NCBI GenBank assembly: GCA_036245805.1
Contig: BTRK01000003.1
Location: 17,524,464 to 17,588,463, forward strand
DNA length: 64,000 nt
Direction: 5' to 3'
Source of the DNA: Pristionchus mayeri
Taxonomy: Eukaryota; Nematoda; Chromadorea; Rhabditida; Neodiplogasteridae
The translations under genes and the position numbers were made by a program. This document shows positions 1-11,303 of this stretch, piece by piece. The notes under the pieces were generated by a model. The model saw nothing but the letters and a program-made list of their open reading frames with translations. It had not been told where the DNA came from and searched no databases. The first letter of the stretch is position 1. Every line of letters begins with the position of its first letter.

Positions 1-349
1 TGTTCGGAATGGAGATATCAATGTGAAAATTTCGGAGCTTATTATCGTTGTGGAGCTCTAGGCTGCATATGATAGCTTCAAAAATTGAATTTTGAGTTTA
101 CTCCTCCTTTAATGCTTGATTTATAGGTGCTGTGCAATTTTGACAACCTTTTATCTGGAATATGTAGGGTAGAATGATTTACTGTCAATTACGTTTCAGG
201 GTGTTTTTATACTTGAAATTGTCTGTTTTATTCAATTGCTTCTTGTCAGGCTTTATGAAAAAAAATTACTGAACCTCACTGAACTCAGATCGGTGATGCC
301 CATCAGAATGAATTATGATGCGATTAAAGATCAAAGATCACCTTCTCAG
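1..349. other. Intron sequence upstream of first visible exon of gene 1
   Basis: No coding exon is visible before the acceptor at 347-349. The gene's earlier exons are therefore outside the window or further upstream. The first ~130 bases resemble 35690-35820 (both begin with TGTTCGGAATG and share the stretch around AAATTTCGG.GCTT), so the window edge lies in a dispersed repeat. The last ~30 bases carry the GATCAAAGATCA motif seen in several other introns of these genes. Confidence 0.6.
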
Positions 350-3300
350 ACATTGTCCTTGTGATCGACGCTTCCGGATCGATCACTGCGCCCATCTTCA
401 ACTCGCAAACTAAGGTTAGAAGATTTTAAAAAATTAATTTGTTAAAATCAATTAAAACAATTGTCAGATGTTCGCCAAGTCGCTCGTAGCTCGCTTCGAT
501 GTCGGCCCGCTCAAGACCAGAATCGGCATCGTGGTGCGTCTGATCTTTGATTTTTCTGCATTTTATCTCTTTCACTTTTTGAATACTTTGTAATTCAATT
601 CTTGTCCTCAGTGTTAGCATTCAACCAATTTTCAGACAATTCTGGTAGCATTTTTTTTCAATGCGCGTAAGTTTAAATCCAATATTTCAGGCGTACGCTG
701 CCTCTGTCTACTATACGCAGGACGTGACCGAATGCTACGACGTCTCCTGCCTCTACGCGAGAATCGACCAGCTCAGCTACCCCGCGGTTGGAATTGTTTA
801 ATCTTTGATCTCTGGAGTTATACATCTCCTTTTCGATTAATGATATCTCATTTCTTTTTTCTTGAGTTTAAACATACTGAAAAATGTGTAAAAAGGTGGG
901 GCTCGCCGGAGAACACTGCTAGGCCAGTGTCAATTTGGAGCGGATTCAGTCTGGTGTGCCCACCTTTCGCCGGACCTATTTACCTGCGTGATCTACTCAC
1001 TACTACCAATTCCCCGTCCACAATGGGTAGGCGCCTTGGTGAGGCGGAGACGATGTCACGGCCGGGAATCGAATCCGGGTGGGATGGAATGGGAAGGCGC
1101 GCTATGAGCCCGATTCTCTAAGAGTCGAACTAAATGTGGCACAGCGATTTTACGAAAACCTGTGAAAAGTGGTTCTCGAGGGTGCTCATTACAATGGTCA
1201 ACTTCATTTTGCGTCATCTCGACCGGTTGGGCCAGGCTGCATGTAGGCTCCATCTATATTTCTACACATAACACGGGAACCGACTAACGAATCGTCTTCA
1301 AACTTGCACAGAGGTTGAATAAGTTGACCATGAATCCACCGATATCGAATTTGCATATGTTGAAATATTGTTAACATTTGAAAATTGAGTACTCGAATAT
1401 ACGGAAAAAATCGAATCAATGAATTACATGGGAAGATGTGCCTTGCTCTGGCGATCATTTTTCGTATGCAGAGTATGGTGTTACAAGTCTGCTCCCTAAA
1501 GCTACAAATATTTTTCTGAATCATTTAGGCTCTCCTACCGCGCAAATTGGGCCAGAGAGCGAGAAATAAGATGAACTTTCTTTGTTTGCGCGAAATTGAA
1601 TGTGAAACTCATCCCATTTCGCGCTCTCTGGCGCAATATGCAAGGCAAAAGAGCGAAAATGAGTTAGAAAAATACTTGTAACTTGCGGGAGCAGACTTTT
1701 AACGCCATACTCTGCATACGAAAAATGATCGCCAGAGCAAGGCGCATCTTAACATGTAATTCATTGCTTCGAGTTTTTCCCGTATATTCGAGTACTCAAT
1801 TTTCAAATGTTCACCATATTTCAAAATATGCAAAGTCGATATCGATGGATTCATGGTCAACTTATTTAACCTCTGTGCAAGTTTGAAGACGATTCGTTAA
1901 TCGGTTCCCGTGTTATGTGCAGAAATATAGATGCAGCCTACATGCAGCCTGGCCCAACCGGTCGAGACGACGCAAAATGAAGTTGATCATTGTAATCAGC
2001 ACCCTCGAGAACCCCTTTTCACAGGTTTTCGTAAAAACGCTGTGCCAGACCCCATAGAATATTGTTCGACTTTTAGAGAATCGGGCTCCTATAGACCACT
2101 ATACCACTTCGTGGCTGAAAAATGTGTGTTTCATAGAATTTTTATGTTCGAGAAAATGACGAAAATTGCAATTCCGAATGGACTCGAAGGAGAAAAAAAT
2201 ATTATCGCATGATATTTGTCCGTAATTTGATCGGTGATTTCTGGTCTCACTGCAGGGCGGCACATGCACGGGCAATGCCATCGCGAAGGCTACGGACATC
2301 CTCGCGGGATCGCCCACGCCCAACTTCTACGTAAGCGATTAAAGCTCACGGATTAGTATTCGTCGCCTATCTCAATTTTGACAAGGCGACGTTTCGTAGG
2401 AGACAACCTGAAAACAACGGTTCCAAAGCATGATTCAGGAGCGCAACCGTGCGCGCGTCATCATCGTGATTACGGACGGGCACGAGGAATGCGGCGGGGG
2501 CGCGACTACCGTACCCTCGAGGTGCAATGCCGCACGCGAAGATGGTATCGATTACTGACTTTATTACTGTAAAAAATCAAAAATATTTCAGACATCGAGC
2601 TCTACGCTGTTGCCGTCGGAGACACCTTCAGAAACAAGGTAGTGGAAGTAGCCATTCGTTGCCTTCAGATTTTCGAGAGAGCGACGTTTCCAATACTTCA
2701 CCACTGCTATTTTCCGGAAATCTAAAATCGATATTTCAGCCGGCCGCTATCGCCGACCTCAACGCGATCGCCGACAACGACGAGAACAACAAGTTCCTCG
2801 CCAACGATTACAATGTGCGTAGTGTGATGCAATAGTAGTCCTCGCCTGTTACATTTTCAGAAGGGCGACGTTTAGTGTGTCTACACAACGCCAGATTACA
2901 GGCGCTGGACAGTTCGTTCATCGAGCGCATGCAGCGAGAGGTCTGCTCGACCGAGTTCCGCCGATGGGGAAGGGAAAACTGCGAGGTACGGTAGTGGTGC
3001 GACCAGTGGGAATTAGGGATGGCAAAAATTGTCTGAACCAACCGCTTCGCCCGCGAGGCGAAAGACAGGAATGAGTCTGAGAGGGAATGCTCTCTCGCTT
3101 CTCGGACAGTCGACTGTCCCAATGGAAAAGACAGAGACAGTCGACTGTCTCGGTTGGATAAGTTTCAGATGCGCTATATAACGTCTGATTTGATGGCATA
3201 TTTAGCGCACATGAAACATACTTGAAAACAATTCAAACTTGCGTGCACAGAAAGACATTCATTTTAACTATGTTTCAAAGTTGAGACAGTTGACTGTCTG

Positions 3301-6300
3301 GGACAGTCCACTGTCCCAACTTTGGGACAGTCGACTGTCCGAGACAGTCCACTGTCCCAAAAGCTCGGACAGTCGACTGTCCCGGACAGTCAATTGGACA
3401 GTTTTTGCCATCCCTAGTGGGAATCGTCGCTTGTTGAAATTTCGATTAAAGCGATGATTGGCAAAAGACAGAAAGGAACACACCACGTTGCAGCAAGAGT
3501 GTCGCACGGACGCCTTCTGCGGTCGCCTTCAGGCGGGTTCGATCTGTCGTCGAGGCTGTTGCGTCGCACCGGAAGTGATGTCGGTTTTCATTCATGATGG
3601 TGTGCCCAGTAGGAAACGTCGCCAATTGAAATTTCGTCTTCCTTGGAACAGATTGGAAAATGGCAGAACGATACTGTTTCAGCATTCCCGTAGAGCCGAT
3701 CTTCGTTGCCGAGTGCAAGTACGCCAGCGTCGACGTCGTTCTGGTGAGATGGTGTGCCATGGGAAAGGTCGCTTGTCGAAAATTCGACAAGATTTTGAAT
3801 TGCTGATAAAAGTAAGAAACCGATGCACAACAGGTAATCGATGCCTCGGGCTCCATCACCGCGCCTATCTTCAACAAGCACACGAAGAACTTCGCGAAGG
3901 AGCTGATCGACCGATTCGTCGTCTCGCCTACGCGCACTCGCGTCGGTCTCGTGGTCCGTCTATTGGTATTCGTCGCCTGTCAAAAAATCGACTAGAAAGA
4001 GGATTTTGGGAAACGCCAGAAATGGAGATGGTAGGGTCGTGGATCCTGAGAACTATTTAAATTGTGTTTCACTCCATCCTCATGCTATGCGATGACAGAA
4101 TGGAAGCGATACAGTGGCGATTTTCTTGGAAAATGCAATTTTTAATTTCTGACATTTTCCAAATTCCCGTCAATATTTTCTATTTTTAGGCTTACGCTGC
4201 ATCGGTGTACATGACGCAAGGCCTTACCGTGTGCTCAGATCGCGGCTGTCTGAAGAGCAAGATTGACTCGTTGACCTACCCAGCTGTAGGATTTTCGAAA
4301 TTAATTAATTATCGATTAATTTAATTATTTCATAATACATTCTATTCAGGGAGGCACGTGCACAGGCGACGCGATCGCCAAGGCCACGGAGCTGCTGCTA
4401 GCAGCTAATTCACCCGACGGAATTGTGCGTGGTGTAGTCATTCGGAAACGTCGCCTGTGGAAAAAATGACAGAGATCCAATTAGAAATTGTAAGAAACGT
4501 AAAAACTCTGCAGGATCGCCCGCGCATCATCATCGTGATCACCGATGGACACGAGGAGTGCGGCAGAGGGGGATCTACCGTACCCAAGCAGTGCAACGCC
4601 GCACGCGCCAAGGGTATCGAGTACTGATTTTTTATCGACTCGAAGACAATTGCAGGAATCGACTTGTTCGCTGTAGCCGTCGGCACTGACACCTTCCTTA
4701 CGAAGGTAAGCAAAACAACAACAATATCAGGCATAAGAAAAACAAAAAAATCCAGCCTGCGGCCGTCGCCGATGTCAACGCTATCTGCAACAACCAGGAT
4801 GATCACAAGTTCATCGCCAAGGATTACGAGGTGATTTTCGCATAGAGATGACATAGCAACAAATTACTCTAGTCATTCTGCGTTCTCTATCAATTCGAAG
4901 AGAGAACACGCAGAATGAAAAAAGTATCTTCTTGCGAGTACAACTCGAGTTTGGGTTGAAACTCCTACATGTTTTACAAAAATATTTTAAAATAATTACG
5001 CTAATGGCAGTCGCTCGACTACGCGTTCGTGGACGACCTACAGAGAGAAGTGTGCTCGACGACGGTGAAGACTGGACTGAAGGGAGACTGCCAGGTGAGA
5101 TCCGCAAAAGAAATAGGTGAACAAGAGCCATTTGAACTCTGTGAACATTAGACTTTCAAAAACAACTATCCAAATATTTTTTTAAAGATGCAAATGAACC
5201 GCTATATTGGTGAGAGTGCGAATGAAATGAGGAGTGTGACAGATGATTTGTATCTTAAACACATATTTGAATAGTTGTTTTTGAAAATCTAGTGAACACT
5301 ATTGGTTGATCGCGGTTTTAGAAATAACGAGAGTTACAATTATGCAATGCAGTCACTCCTAATAGAATCACTCTTTCAATAATCGCATTTATCTCACAGG
5401 CGGAGTGCAGCTCGCACATGCAGTGTGCTTACTTTGCCTCGGGAACGAAGTGCGTCAACGGATGCTGCAAACCAGCGTAAGTTGCTTAGCGCATTTTGAG
5501 TGCCTCTGAGACCTTTCCATTGAGCCTCATCCAATAATGCCATCTTTGCAGGGCCGAGCCCCACCCCGGTGCGTTCCGTCTCTCTCGATCGATTCTTTTT
5601 TCCTTCATTAATTAACTAATTAGTTTTTAATAATTAATTAATCTAATGAATAACAGGTTGCGTCGATAAGAAAGAGACAAAGTGGTGCGAGGGAACGAAG
5701 AATATTCTGGTGGGAGGCTGCCAGAGTTGGGCAGCAGGACCGGAAATGAGAAGAGACTGCCCCAAGACCTGCGGAGTCTGCAAATCAGTGTGAGGAATAA
5801 CAATAACAATAACACAAAAACAATAACAATAACAACCATTTCAGGATCGCGCCGGAGAAGCCGAGTACGCCGCTTCATCGTCATTTATTTATAGATTTTT
5901 TTTGAAAATACAATAATATTTATATTCAGAGTGTGTCGACAAGAAGTCGGCCTCCTGGTGCAAGTCGAACATCGGCAATTGCCATCGTGGACCCTACCAG
6001 GTACTCACGGTTCAACTAATATCACGCCTTTCACGAGAGAATCGAGCTACCCTTGGGAATGACGCAAAAATTGAATCTGTGATTATTATGGTTTTGGCAC
6101 CCTCTAAGGATGCTTCTTCGACCCCCTAAGTCTCAGTACACCAGGATCACTTTTGGGCTCATGGCACCGGGTCGGTTAGCATGGTTCTCAACTTCAAATG
6201 CATTTATCTCGGTTCTTATGATTTTTTACGAGAAATGACTCTCAGATTGACCCCGGCTCATTTTTCGTGCTCTATCGATCTATCAAAACAGTTTCTCCTG

Positions 6301-8654
6301 ATTAGGTCGTTGAACAGTGCTACATTCTTGCTCAATTTTCTCGAAAATGTATGAAAAGTCGTGCCTCAAATTTTCCCAACAGATAGAGCAACTCAAGAGC
6401 TCTTAAATGAGTGGTTTACCAAAAAAATACGGACACAGTGGTGGTAGTTACACACGTTTTAGTTTTCCTGATCATTTGAAGTCGTTTTTTATCCATCAGA
6501 CCGCGCGATTGCGCGCGTTCCGAGACGAATGAAATCACTTTCTCTCATTTTTCTAATTTCCTGATGCGTTTGCCTTTCTCTCATTTTTCTAATTTCCTGA
6601 TTCGTTTTTTATCCATCAGATCGCGCGATTGAGAGCGTTCCGAGACGAATGAAATCACTTTCTCCCACTTTTCTAATTTTCTGATACGTTTCACAATGTT
6701 ATCTAGCCTTGCAAAAGCATAGCTATATGTCAATATTTGATAACATTGTGAAACGTATCAGAAAATTAGAAAAGTGGGAGAAAGTGATTTCATTCTTCTC
6801 GGAACGCTCGCAATCGCGCGATCTGATGGATAAAAAACGACTTCAAATGATCCGGAAAACTAAAACGTGTGTAACTACCACCACTGTGTCCGTATTTTTT
6901 TTGGTAAACCACTCATTTAAGAGCTCTTGAATTGCTCTATCTGTTGGGAAAATTTGAGGCACGACTTTTCCTACATTTTTGAGAAAAGTGAGGAAGAATG
7001 TAGCACTGTTCAACGACCGAATAAGGAGTAACGGTTTTGATAGATCGATAGAGCTCGAAAAATGAGCCGGTGTCAATCCGAGAGTCATTTCTCGTAAAAA
7101 TCATAAGAACCCAGATAAATGCATTTGAAGTTGAGAACCATGCTAACCGACCCGGTGCCATGGGCCCAAAAGTGATCCTGGTGTACTGAGACTTAGGGGG
7201 TCGAAGAAGCATCCTTAGAGGGTGCTAAAACCACTGCAAACTAAAATCATAATTTTTACTCCATTCCCATGAAAGCTCATTCTAGCTCGATTCTCTCGTG
7301 AATGGCGTGATATGAGTCCATTTGGTCAAGAGTCGAGTAAATCCGTGCGGTTTCGTTTCAGCTAGTGCCTAACGGTCAAAACTTTCGACTCTAAAGATAT
7401 TTTATTCGAATTGAATCCATTAATGGTTCAGGCTCGCATGCGCTGTGGATGCGCTGCAACTTGCGGCTTCTGCTCGACTGATGGGTGAGAGTTTGAATTT
7501 TTTGTATACTCATTGACAAACCTTTGTTAGTTGCTATCAAATATCATAATTTTCAGTGGCACTCCCCCGCCCACGCCCTCTCCAGTCGTAGGCAGTTAGA
7601 ATTTTTTATATTCCTAATTAGTTAAATAATAAAAATAACTGCATATTTATAGAGTGTATCGACTCGGTGATGGATTGCGGTGCCAAGTCGGGACTCTGCC
7701 AGAACAAGAACTTCAAGAGTGAGTACAACTGTGGTGTCTAGAGAGTGAGACTCAATGCCGGATGAGAACTAGTGTGCCTGTGTTTTATCAAACACGATAT
7801 AACGCAATAGATTTGACACGACCTAGAGCCCATAGTGTTGATAGTGAACTCATTTTAGCAATGGTACTCTTCATTTTACCCATGCTCAATCTCAGACAAG
7901 ATGCTCCAGCGATGCGCCGCCACTTGCGGCTACTGCTCTGGTCCCGTAGTCACCTTTCCTCCGGTAGTGCTGTGAGTTGGGATAACTTCGGAATGCATGA
8001 CTCTTTATTCTGAGCGCTCTTTCTCTGTTTTGACCAATCAAATTAGAGCGCATATAGAAGGATGGGAGGCATTTATGCGAAAACATCTCTATAAGTGAGT
8101 CGGAATCGTTCAGTCCTCCCATCACCACAGCTCCTCCCGCTGGCGCCTGCGCTGATGACACCCCCTACTGCGCCAACAGCGTAAATTAAATATATTTTAA
8201 TTTGATTAATGTCTATATTTCGCAGTCGTCTCTCTGTGCCCTTCCTCAGTACGTCTCCATCTGCAAGAGAACTTGTGGAGGCTGCGGAGAAGAACCGCCC
8301 CTCGCCACCTCACCGCCTGTCGTACTGTGAGTACTCACAGAAGTGGTTTTACGAGCAGTGACCCCACCGGTCTGGCCAATAGATCACACAGAATTCTGTG
8401 TGCATCTTCTATATGAATGCATGATCAGAACAATTGCATTCGCAGTCCTCCCATCACCACTGCTCCTCCTACCGTCAGCACGTGCGTCGACACCGCCACC
8501 GACTGCGGGATAAAGGTGATTAATATAATTAATTAGGCTAATTAGTGAAATTATCGCTTAATTTTTGCAGTCCGGTCTCTGTCACAATAACGCGTACAAA
8601 TCACTGATGATGAGGAGATGCAAGAGGACGTGCGGATGGTGTGCGCAGATGTAA
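350..8654 (+). CDS. Secreted vWA/ShKT multidomain protein, 3' part (gene 1)
   Basis: Thirty exons can be traced in one frame: 350-414, 468-533, 691-786, 2256-2330, 2439-2544, 2592-2638, 2740-2814, 2902-2985, 3494-3579, 3683-3743, 3834-3953, 4190-4285, 4350-4424, 4514-4613, 4656-4705, 4756-4830, 5011-5094, 5400-5476, 5552-5568, 5657-5789, 5845-5864, 5930-6000, 7432-7484, 7557-7591, 7653-7718, 7896-7971, 8114-8180, 8226-8326, 8446-8515, 8571-8654. They encode two vWA domains with intact MIDAS elements (DASGS, the T of GGTCTG, the D of ITDGHEE), each followed by a cysteine module ending CxxGCC, then five ShKT domains (CxD...TCGxC), and end at TAA. Comparison with gene 2 (11304-25496) suggests two more vWA domains and a signal peptide lie upstream. 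vWA domains bind protein ligands; ShKT is a disulfide-rich secreted domain. An extracellular adhesive or matrix role is inferred. The junction at 7591/7653 is ambiguous (GC donor, or GT at 7588 joined to 7655). Confidence 0.85.
1025..1115 (-). repeat. Possible tRNA-derived SINE fragment
   Basis: Read on the minus strand, the stretch holds GGATTCGATTCCCGG, close to a Pol III B box, about 40 bases after a GCTCATAGCGCGCC block that could be a weak A box. It lies in a gene 1 intron at the edge of a foldback element. No cloverleaf folds, so a degenerate SINE is more likely than a tRNA gene. Weak evidence. Confidence 0.3.
1101..2095. mobile_element. Foldback (long inverted repeat) element in gene 1 intron
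   Basis: Two arms of about 400 bases (roughly 1101-1505 and 1684-2095) are imperfect reverse complements around a ~180-base centre. Landmarks are the GAGCCCGATTCTCT ends, CCGGTTGGGCCAGGCTGCAT (1222-1241), and its inverse at about 1951-1968. The element has no usable transposase frame. It fills the intron between exons 691-786 and 2256-2330. Part of the arm is related to the element at 42520-43425, so this is a dispersed family. Confidence 0.85.
2331..4513 (+). repeat. Introner-like intron family, gene 1 members
   Basis: Eight introns share one sequence family: 2331-2438, 2639-2739, 2815-2901, 2986-3493 (enlarged by a MITE), 3580-3682, 3744-3833, 3954-4189 and 4425-4513. The common core is TCGTCGCCTGT, a short A/T centre and an inverse arm (ACAGGCGACG or a decayed form), often followed by AAACGACAGAAA. 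Many have GTGGTG near the donor and CACCAC near the acceptor. The reverse complement of one form gives the other, so a palindromic unit seems present in both orientations. They sit at eight different positions of the vWA coding unit. Confidence 0.75.
3014..3416. mobile_element. hAT-type MITE inside intron 2986-3493
   Basis: The ends are a perfect inverted repeat TAGGGATGGCAAAAA / TTTTTGCCATCCCTA. The flanks are a direct 8-base repeat GTGGGAAT (3006-3013 and 3417-3424). The paralogous intron in gene 2 (20661-20758) has GGTGGGAATC once, with nothing inserted, and so gives an empty site. TIR type and 8-base duplication fit the hAT superfamily. The inside holds many copies of a palindrome like GGACAGTCGACTGTCC (near 3103, 3136, 3289, 3325, 3366). 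There is no coding capacity. Confidence 0.9.
4868..4921. repeat. Short hairpin MITE (CTGCGT...ACGCAG family)
   Basis: TCATTCTGCGTTCTCT and AGAGAACACGCAGAATGA are near-perfect inverse arms in the gene 1 intron before exon 5011-5094. The same hairpin occurs at 58370-58425 in an intron of the modular gene. Related CTCTCTCG/CGAGAGAG hairpins lie near 11730, 23260, 30095, 32180 and 62540. Confidence 0.7.
6019..7313. mobile_element. Foldback element in gene 1 ShKT-domain intron
   Basis: The ends ATATCACGCC / GGCGTGATAT begin long inverted arms (about 6019-6700 and 6740-7313). Shared landmarks include GCACCGGGTCGGTTAGCATGG (6165-6185) and its inverse at 7138-7158. The left arm carries an extra ~110-base direct duplication (TTTTTTATCCATCAGA at about 6485 and 6605). 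It expands the intron between exons 5930-6000 and 7432-7484; the gene 2 intron at the same place is only 162 bases. No transposase frame is visible. Confidence 0.85.
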
Positions 8655-9502
8655 GAGAGATGAAAGGAGAACGTAGGATACCGTAATACACACGCCAATT
8701 ATCGATTTTGAGCCAAGATAAACACATTTATATCTACGAACCTATATATTTCTATTCCTACCAACCTATATAAGATATTTTTTAGAAGGAGGAGGGGGGT
8801 ACAAGCTCCGATGAGTACCCACCGGATAAGAACCAAAAAAACCTTTTCCAGCATTTTCACAGCATGCACCTAATGTATCAAAAATGCTTTTGTGAAAGTT
8901 CTGCAGAAGAGTCAATTTTTTTGGTTCTCATCCGAGTGTTCTCATCTGGCGTAATGCCGAGGAGAGAAGCACTTAGATAGCTGTGATGCTTACATCAATT
9001 ATCGATTTGAACCCTTTATAAACAGTCTCTTTATATCCCGAGTGAAATGAATTGAATATAAGTCATCCTGAATTATTTTTTTTGTCGTTATGTGAACATT
9101 TTTGTGAACCTTGCAAACATTTTTTTCGTTTACTTGCAATATCGATTGCTCGTGCATACCGGATTTAAATTTCAAATGGAAAAGTTCAATTTGATGGATC
9201 CATGCCAGTAGGTTCTACTGGAAAGCGGCGCATCCGACTCCTGGAGCCATGGAGCATGCCATAGGGTACGAGGCAGGCACCAGCTGGATCAAGGATGCCT
9301 TTCGAGCCTCATAAAACCACTTCGGAAGCGTCCAACTTGCTCCGCATAAAGTCCTTCGATCCTATCATTCATTTACTCATTCATTCACTCTACAAGCTCG
9401 CTCATTGCACTATTTCCTCTACTCCCTCCTCACTTCATACTAATATCATTTGTCTGTCGCTCCATACTCCTCCTGTATTGGTTGCCTCTTCCAAAATTCG
9501 TC
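8655..9502. other. Intergenic region between gene 1 and RING gene
   Basis: No coding exon is recognised. It holds the small MITE at 8810-8946 and otherwise AT-rich sequence. An internal block around 9200-9300 is less AT-rich but has no tRNA fold or supported ORF. Confidence 0.5.
8810..8946. mobile_element. Small MITE downstream of gene 1
   Basis: GATGAGTACCCACCGGATAAG near 8810 followed by AACCAAAAAAA is matched by the inverse arm TTTTTTTGGTTCTCATCC with GTTCTCATC ending at 8946. The arms are about 31 bases and imperfect. The body is non-coding. No target duplication was identified. Confidence 0.65.
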
Positions 9503-10041
9503 ATGCCTGCTGTATGCTGTAGAGGCGCAAGAGCGGCCGAGTCCGAGATCATTCGTCTGTCCGCACCCGCGTCCGCACCCGCATCCGCATCCGCCTCCGC
9601 GCCCATCCGGAAGCGAGTCGCCCGTCCGGAGTGCACCATTTGTCGTGCAAGAGTCAGAAAGGTCAGATTCTTTTTGTTAATTGCTAGCATCATTCAATTC
9701 CAATATAGACTGGAATAAACTAACAAATTTCAGTCCGATGAGGCAATCATCAACTGTCGTCACGTCTTCCATAGCGAGTGCATCGCGCAGTGGTTCGACA
9801 CGCAAAATGTGAGCTATTTATTCAATGATTTTTTTACTTTTGTCTCTTTCTGAAATTTGATTACTCTTGATAAGTCTGGGAAAAAGATCGGCCTTCTTAT
9901 AGACCAGAAATATCCTTGCGATATTTGTCCTATCAAAGCTTTAACAAAAATTCATTTTAGAAAGATTCGAAGCTCCGGACGTGTCCTAACTGCCGTGCGC
10001 CTATTCATCGAGACGAAGCAGAAGAGAAAGCGTCTCTCTAA
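9503..10041 (+). CDS. RING-H2 zinc-finger protein
   Basis: Three exons: 9503-9661, 9734-9808 and 9961-10041, all joined in phase 0 with GT-AG introns. The product has an Ala/Ser/Pro-rich N-terminus followed by a RING-H2 pattern: CTIC (residues 44-47), C-x-H and VFHSEC in exon 2, and CPNC in exon 3. RING-H2 proteins usually act as E3 ubiquitin ligases; substrate unknown. The frame ends TCTCTC-TAA at 10041, soon after the last cysteine pair. A different frame of the same exon then stays open to 10186 with an Ala/Lys/Glu-rich, coding-looking tail ending NKFYE. Either the gene is short, or an indel near 10020-10040 has cut off its C-terminus. A poly(A) signal AATAAA lies at 10412-10417. Confidence 0.8.
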
Positions 10042-11303
10042 GAAGGAGAAGGAGGCTGCAGAGGCTGCGGCTGCAAGGCAGGATGCAGCAGTAGCAGCTG
10101 CATTTGCAGCCCATCGGGGAAGTGCGGAGGCGAAGTGGGCTAGAGATCAGAGAGCGGCCAGAAGAGCCAACAAGTTCTACGAATGAACAGTGTAGAATGA
10201 TTTTTTACACGGTGTTATTATCATATTTAGGATTTCCCTGTGCAATATTGTATTTAGCCATCACTAAATCACCTTATACTGATGTCAGTCGTTGTTTCAT
10301 TTTGATGCTTCCCTGAAAGTAATCTTGATGGCCTTGTTCTGAATTTATCTTCGTGTTATTGGCTTATTTTTGTCGTCTCTGTGCAATATTACATGCTCGT
10401 TTCCATCAATCAATAAACCACTCTTGCTTATGTTATCGAGTGATCGCTTGTTCTATCATACTGTATACACGACTCTCTCCATTCTACATGCTATATGTCG
10501 GTATTGCCTGCTAGAGATCGCACAGAATGAAGGAAAGAATTCTTGCCATCCCTATTATTTACTCCAACATTGGTGATCGGTTCCATGGAACGATGGATTC
10601 GCAGAAATGGCTCTATGATTTGCATGCTATGGCGAAATAGTGTACGAGGGATAATTCTTGCTAACCCCTCCATATTTTCTCCAACTTGTCCACTCGGTTA
10701 CACTCTTGCAAATTGTTGAAACCCACGCAATCTTCGTCTATTCAAGGTCGGCTTCCTAAACAGTTTTCGAATTGGTTAGCAAATATTCGTTGGTTGAGAT
10801 CTGCAGAGGTTGCGTATTGCACCATCTACTAGCAAGATGCCATTCTCTCCAAAAGAACGGGTCAATTGAATAATTCCGGATTGCTCATGCCTTGTACAGG
10901 GCTACTTACAAACTCGACAACAACATGAGTAACTTACAAGACTATATATGCTGAATATGAGCACTGCAAGTTTTCCCATAAACCAGTGGCCAAATATCGT
11001 AGTGTGACGGTTTCGCTCGGCCCACGCAACTCCAAGAGAGAGACTAAGTGTGACGCAGAGAGGGAGAGCAGGCGAGAGAGCCTGGAAACCAAGGAGAGCA
11101 TGACTACCCTCGCAACTTAGCATCCTTCAAATGCCCGAAACCGATAGATAACTGTGAGAGTGGGGGGAGGGAGTGGCACCCAGTTTCACTATTTACGCAA
11201 GGGTTCGCTGTGCGCATCCAACATCGCGCACAGTTTGGCTTACCGTAGCCCCGTGCCATCAATTTTTGCGCGGTACCGTAACCTACCGTAATCCTTGCTG
11301 CAG
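10042..11303. other. 3' flank of RING gene and upstream region of gene 2
   Basis: It contains the out-of-frame coding-looking tail 10042-10186, the AATAAA signal at 10412-10417, and hairpin/MITE fragments (CTTGCCATCCCTATT near 10549). The stretch just before 11304 is CG-richer and has no TATA element that I can defend. No further gene is supported. Confidence 0.5.

Noticed and set aside
3100..3400. Regularly repeated palindromes resembling a CRISPR array
   Set aside because: The repeats are self-palindromic 16-mers with irregular or no spacers, lie inside a MITE with TIRs and target duplication, and the genome is eukaryotic.
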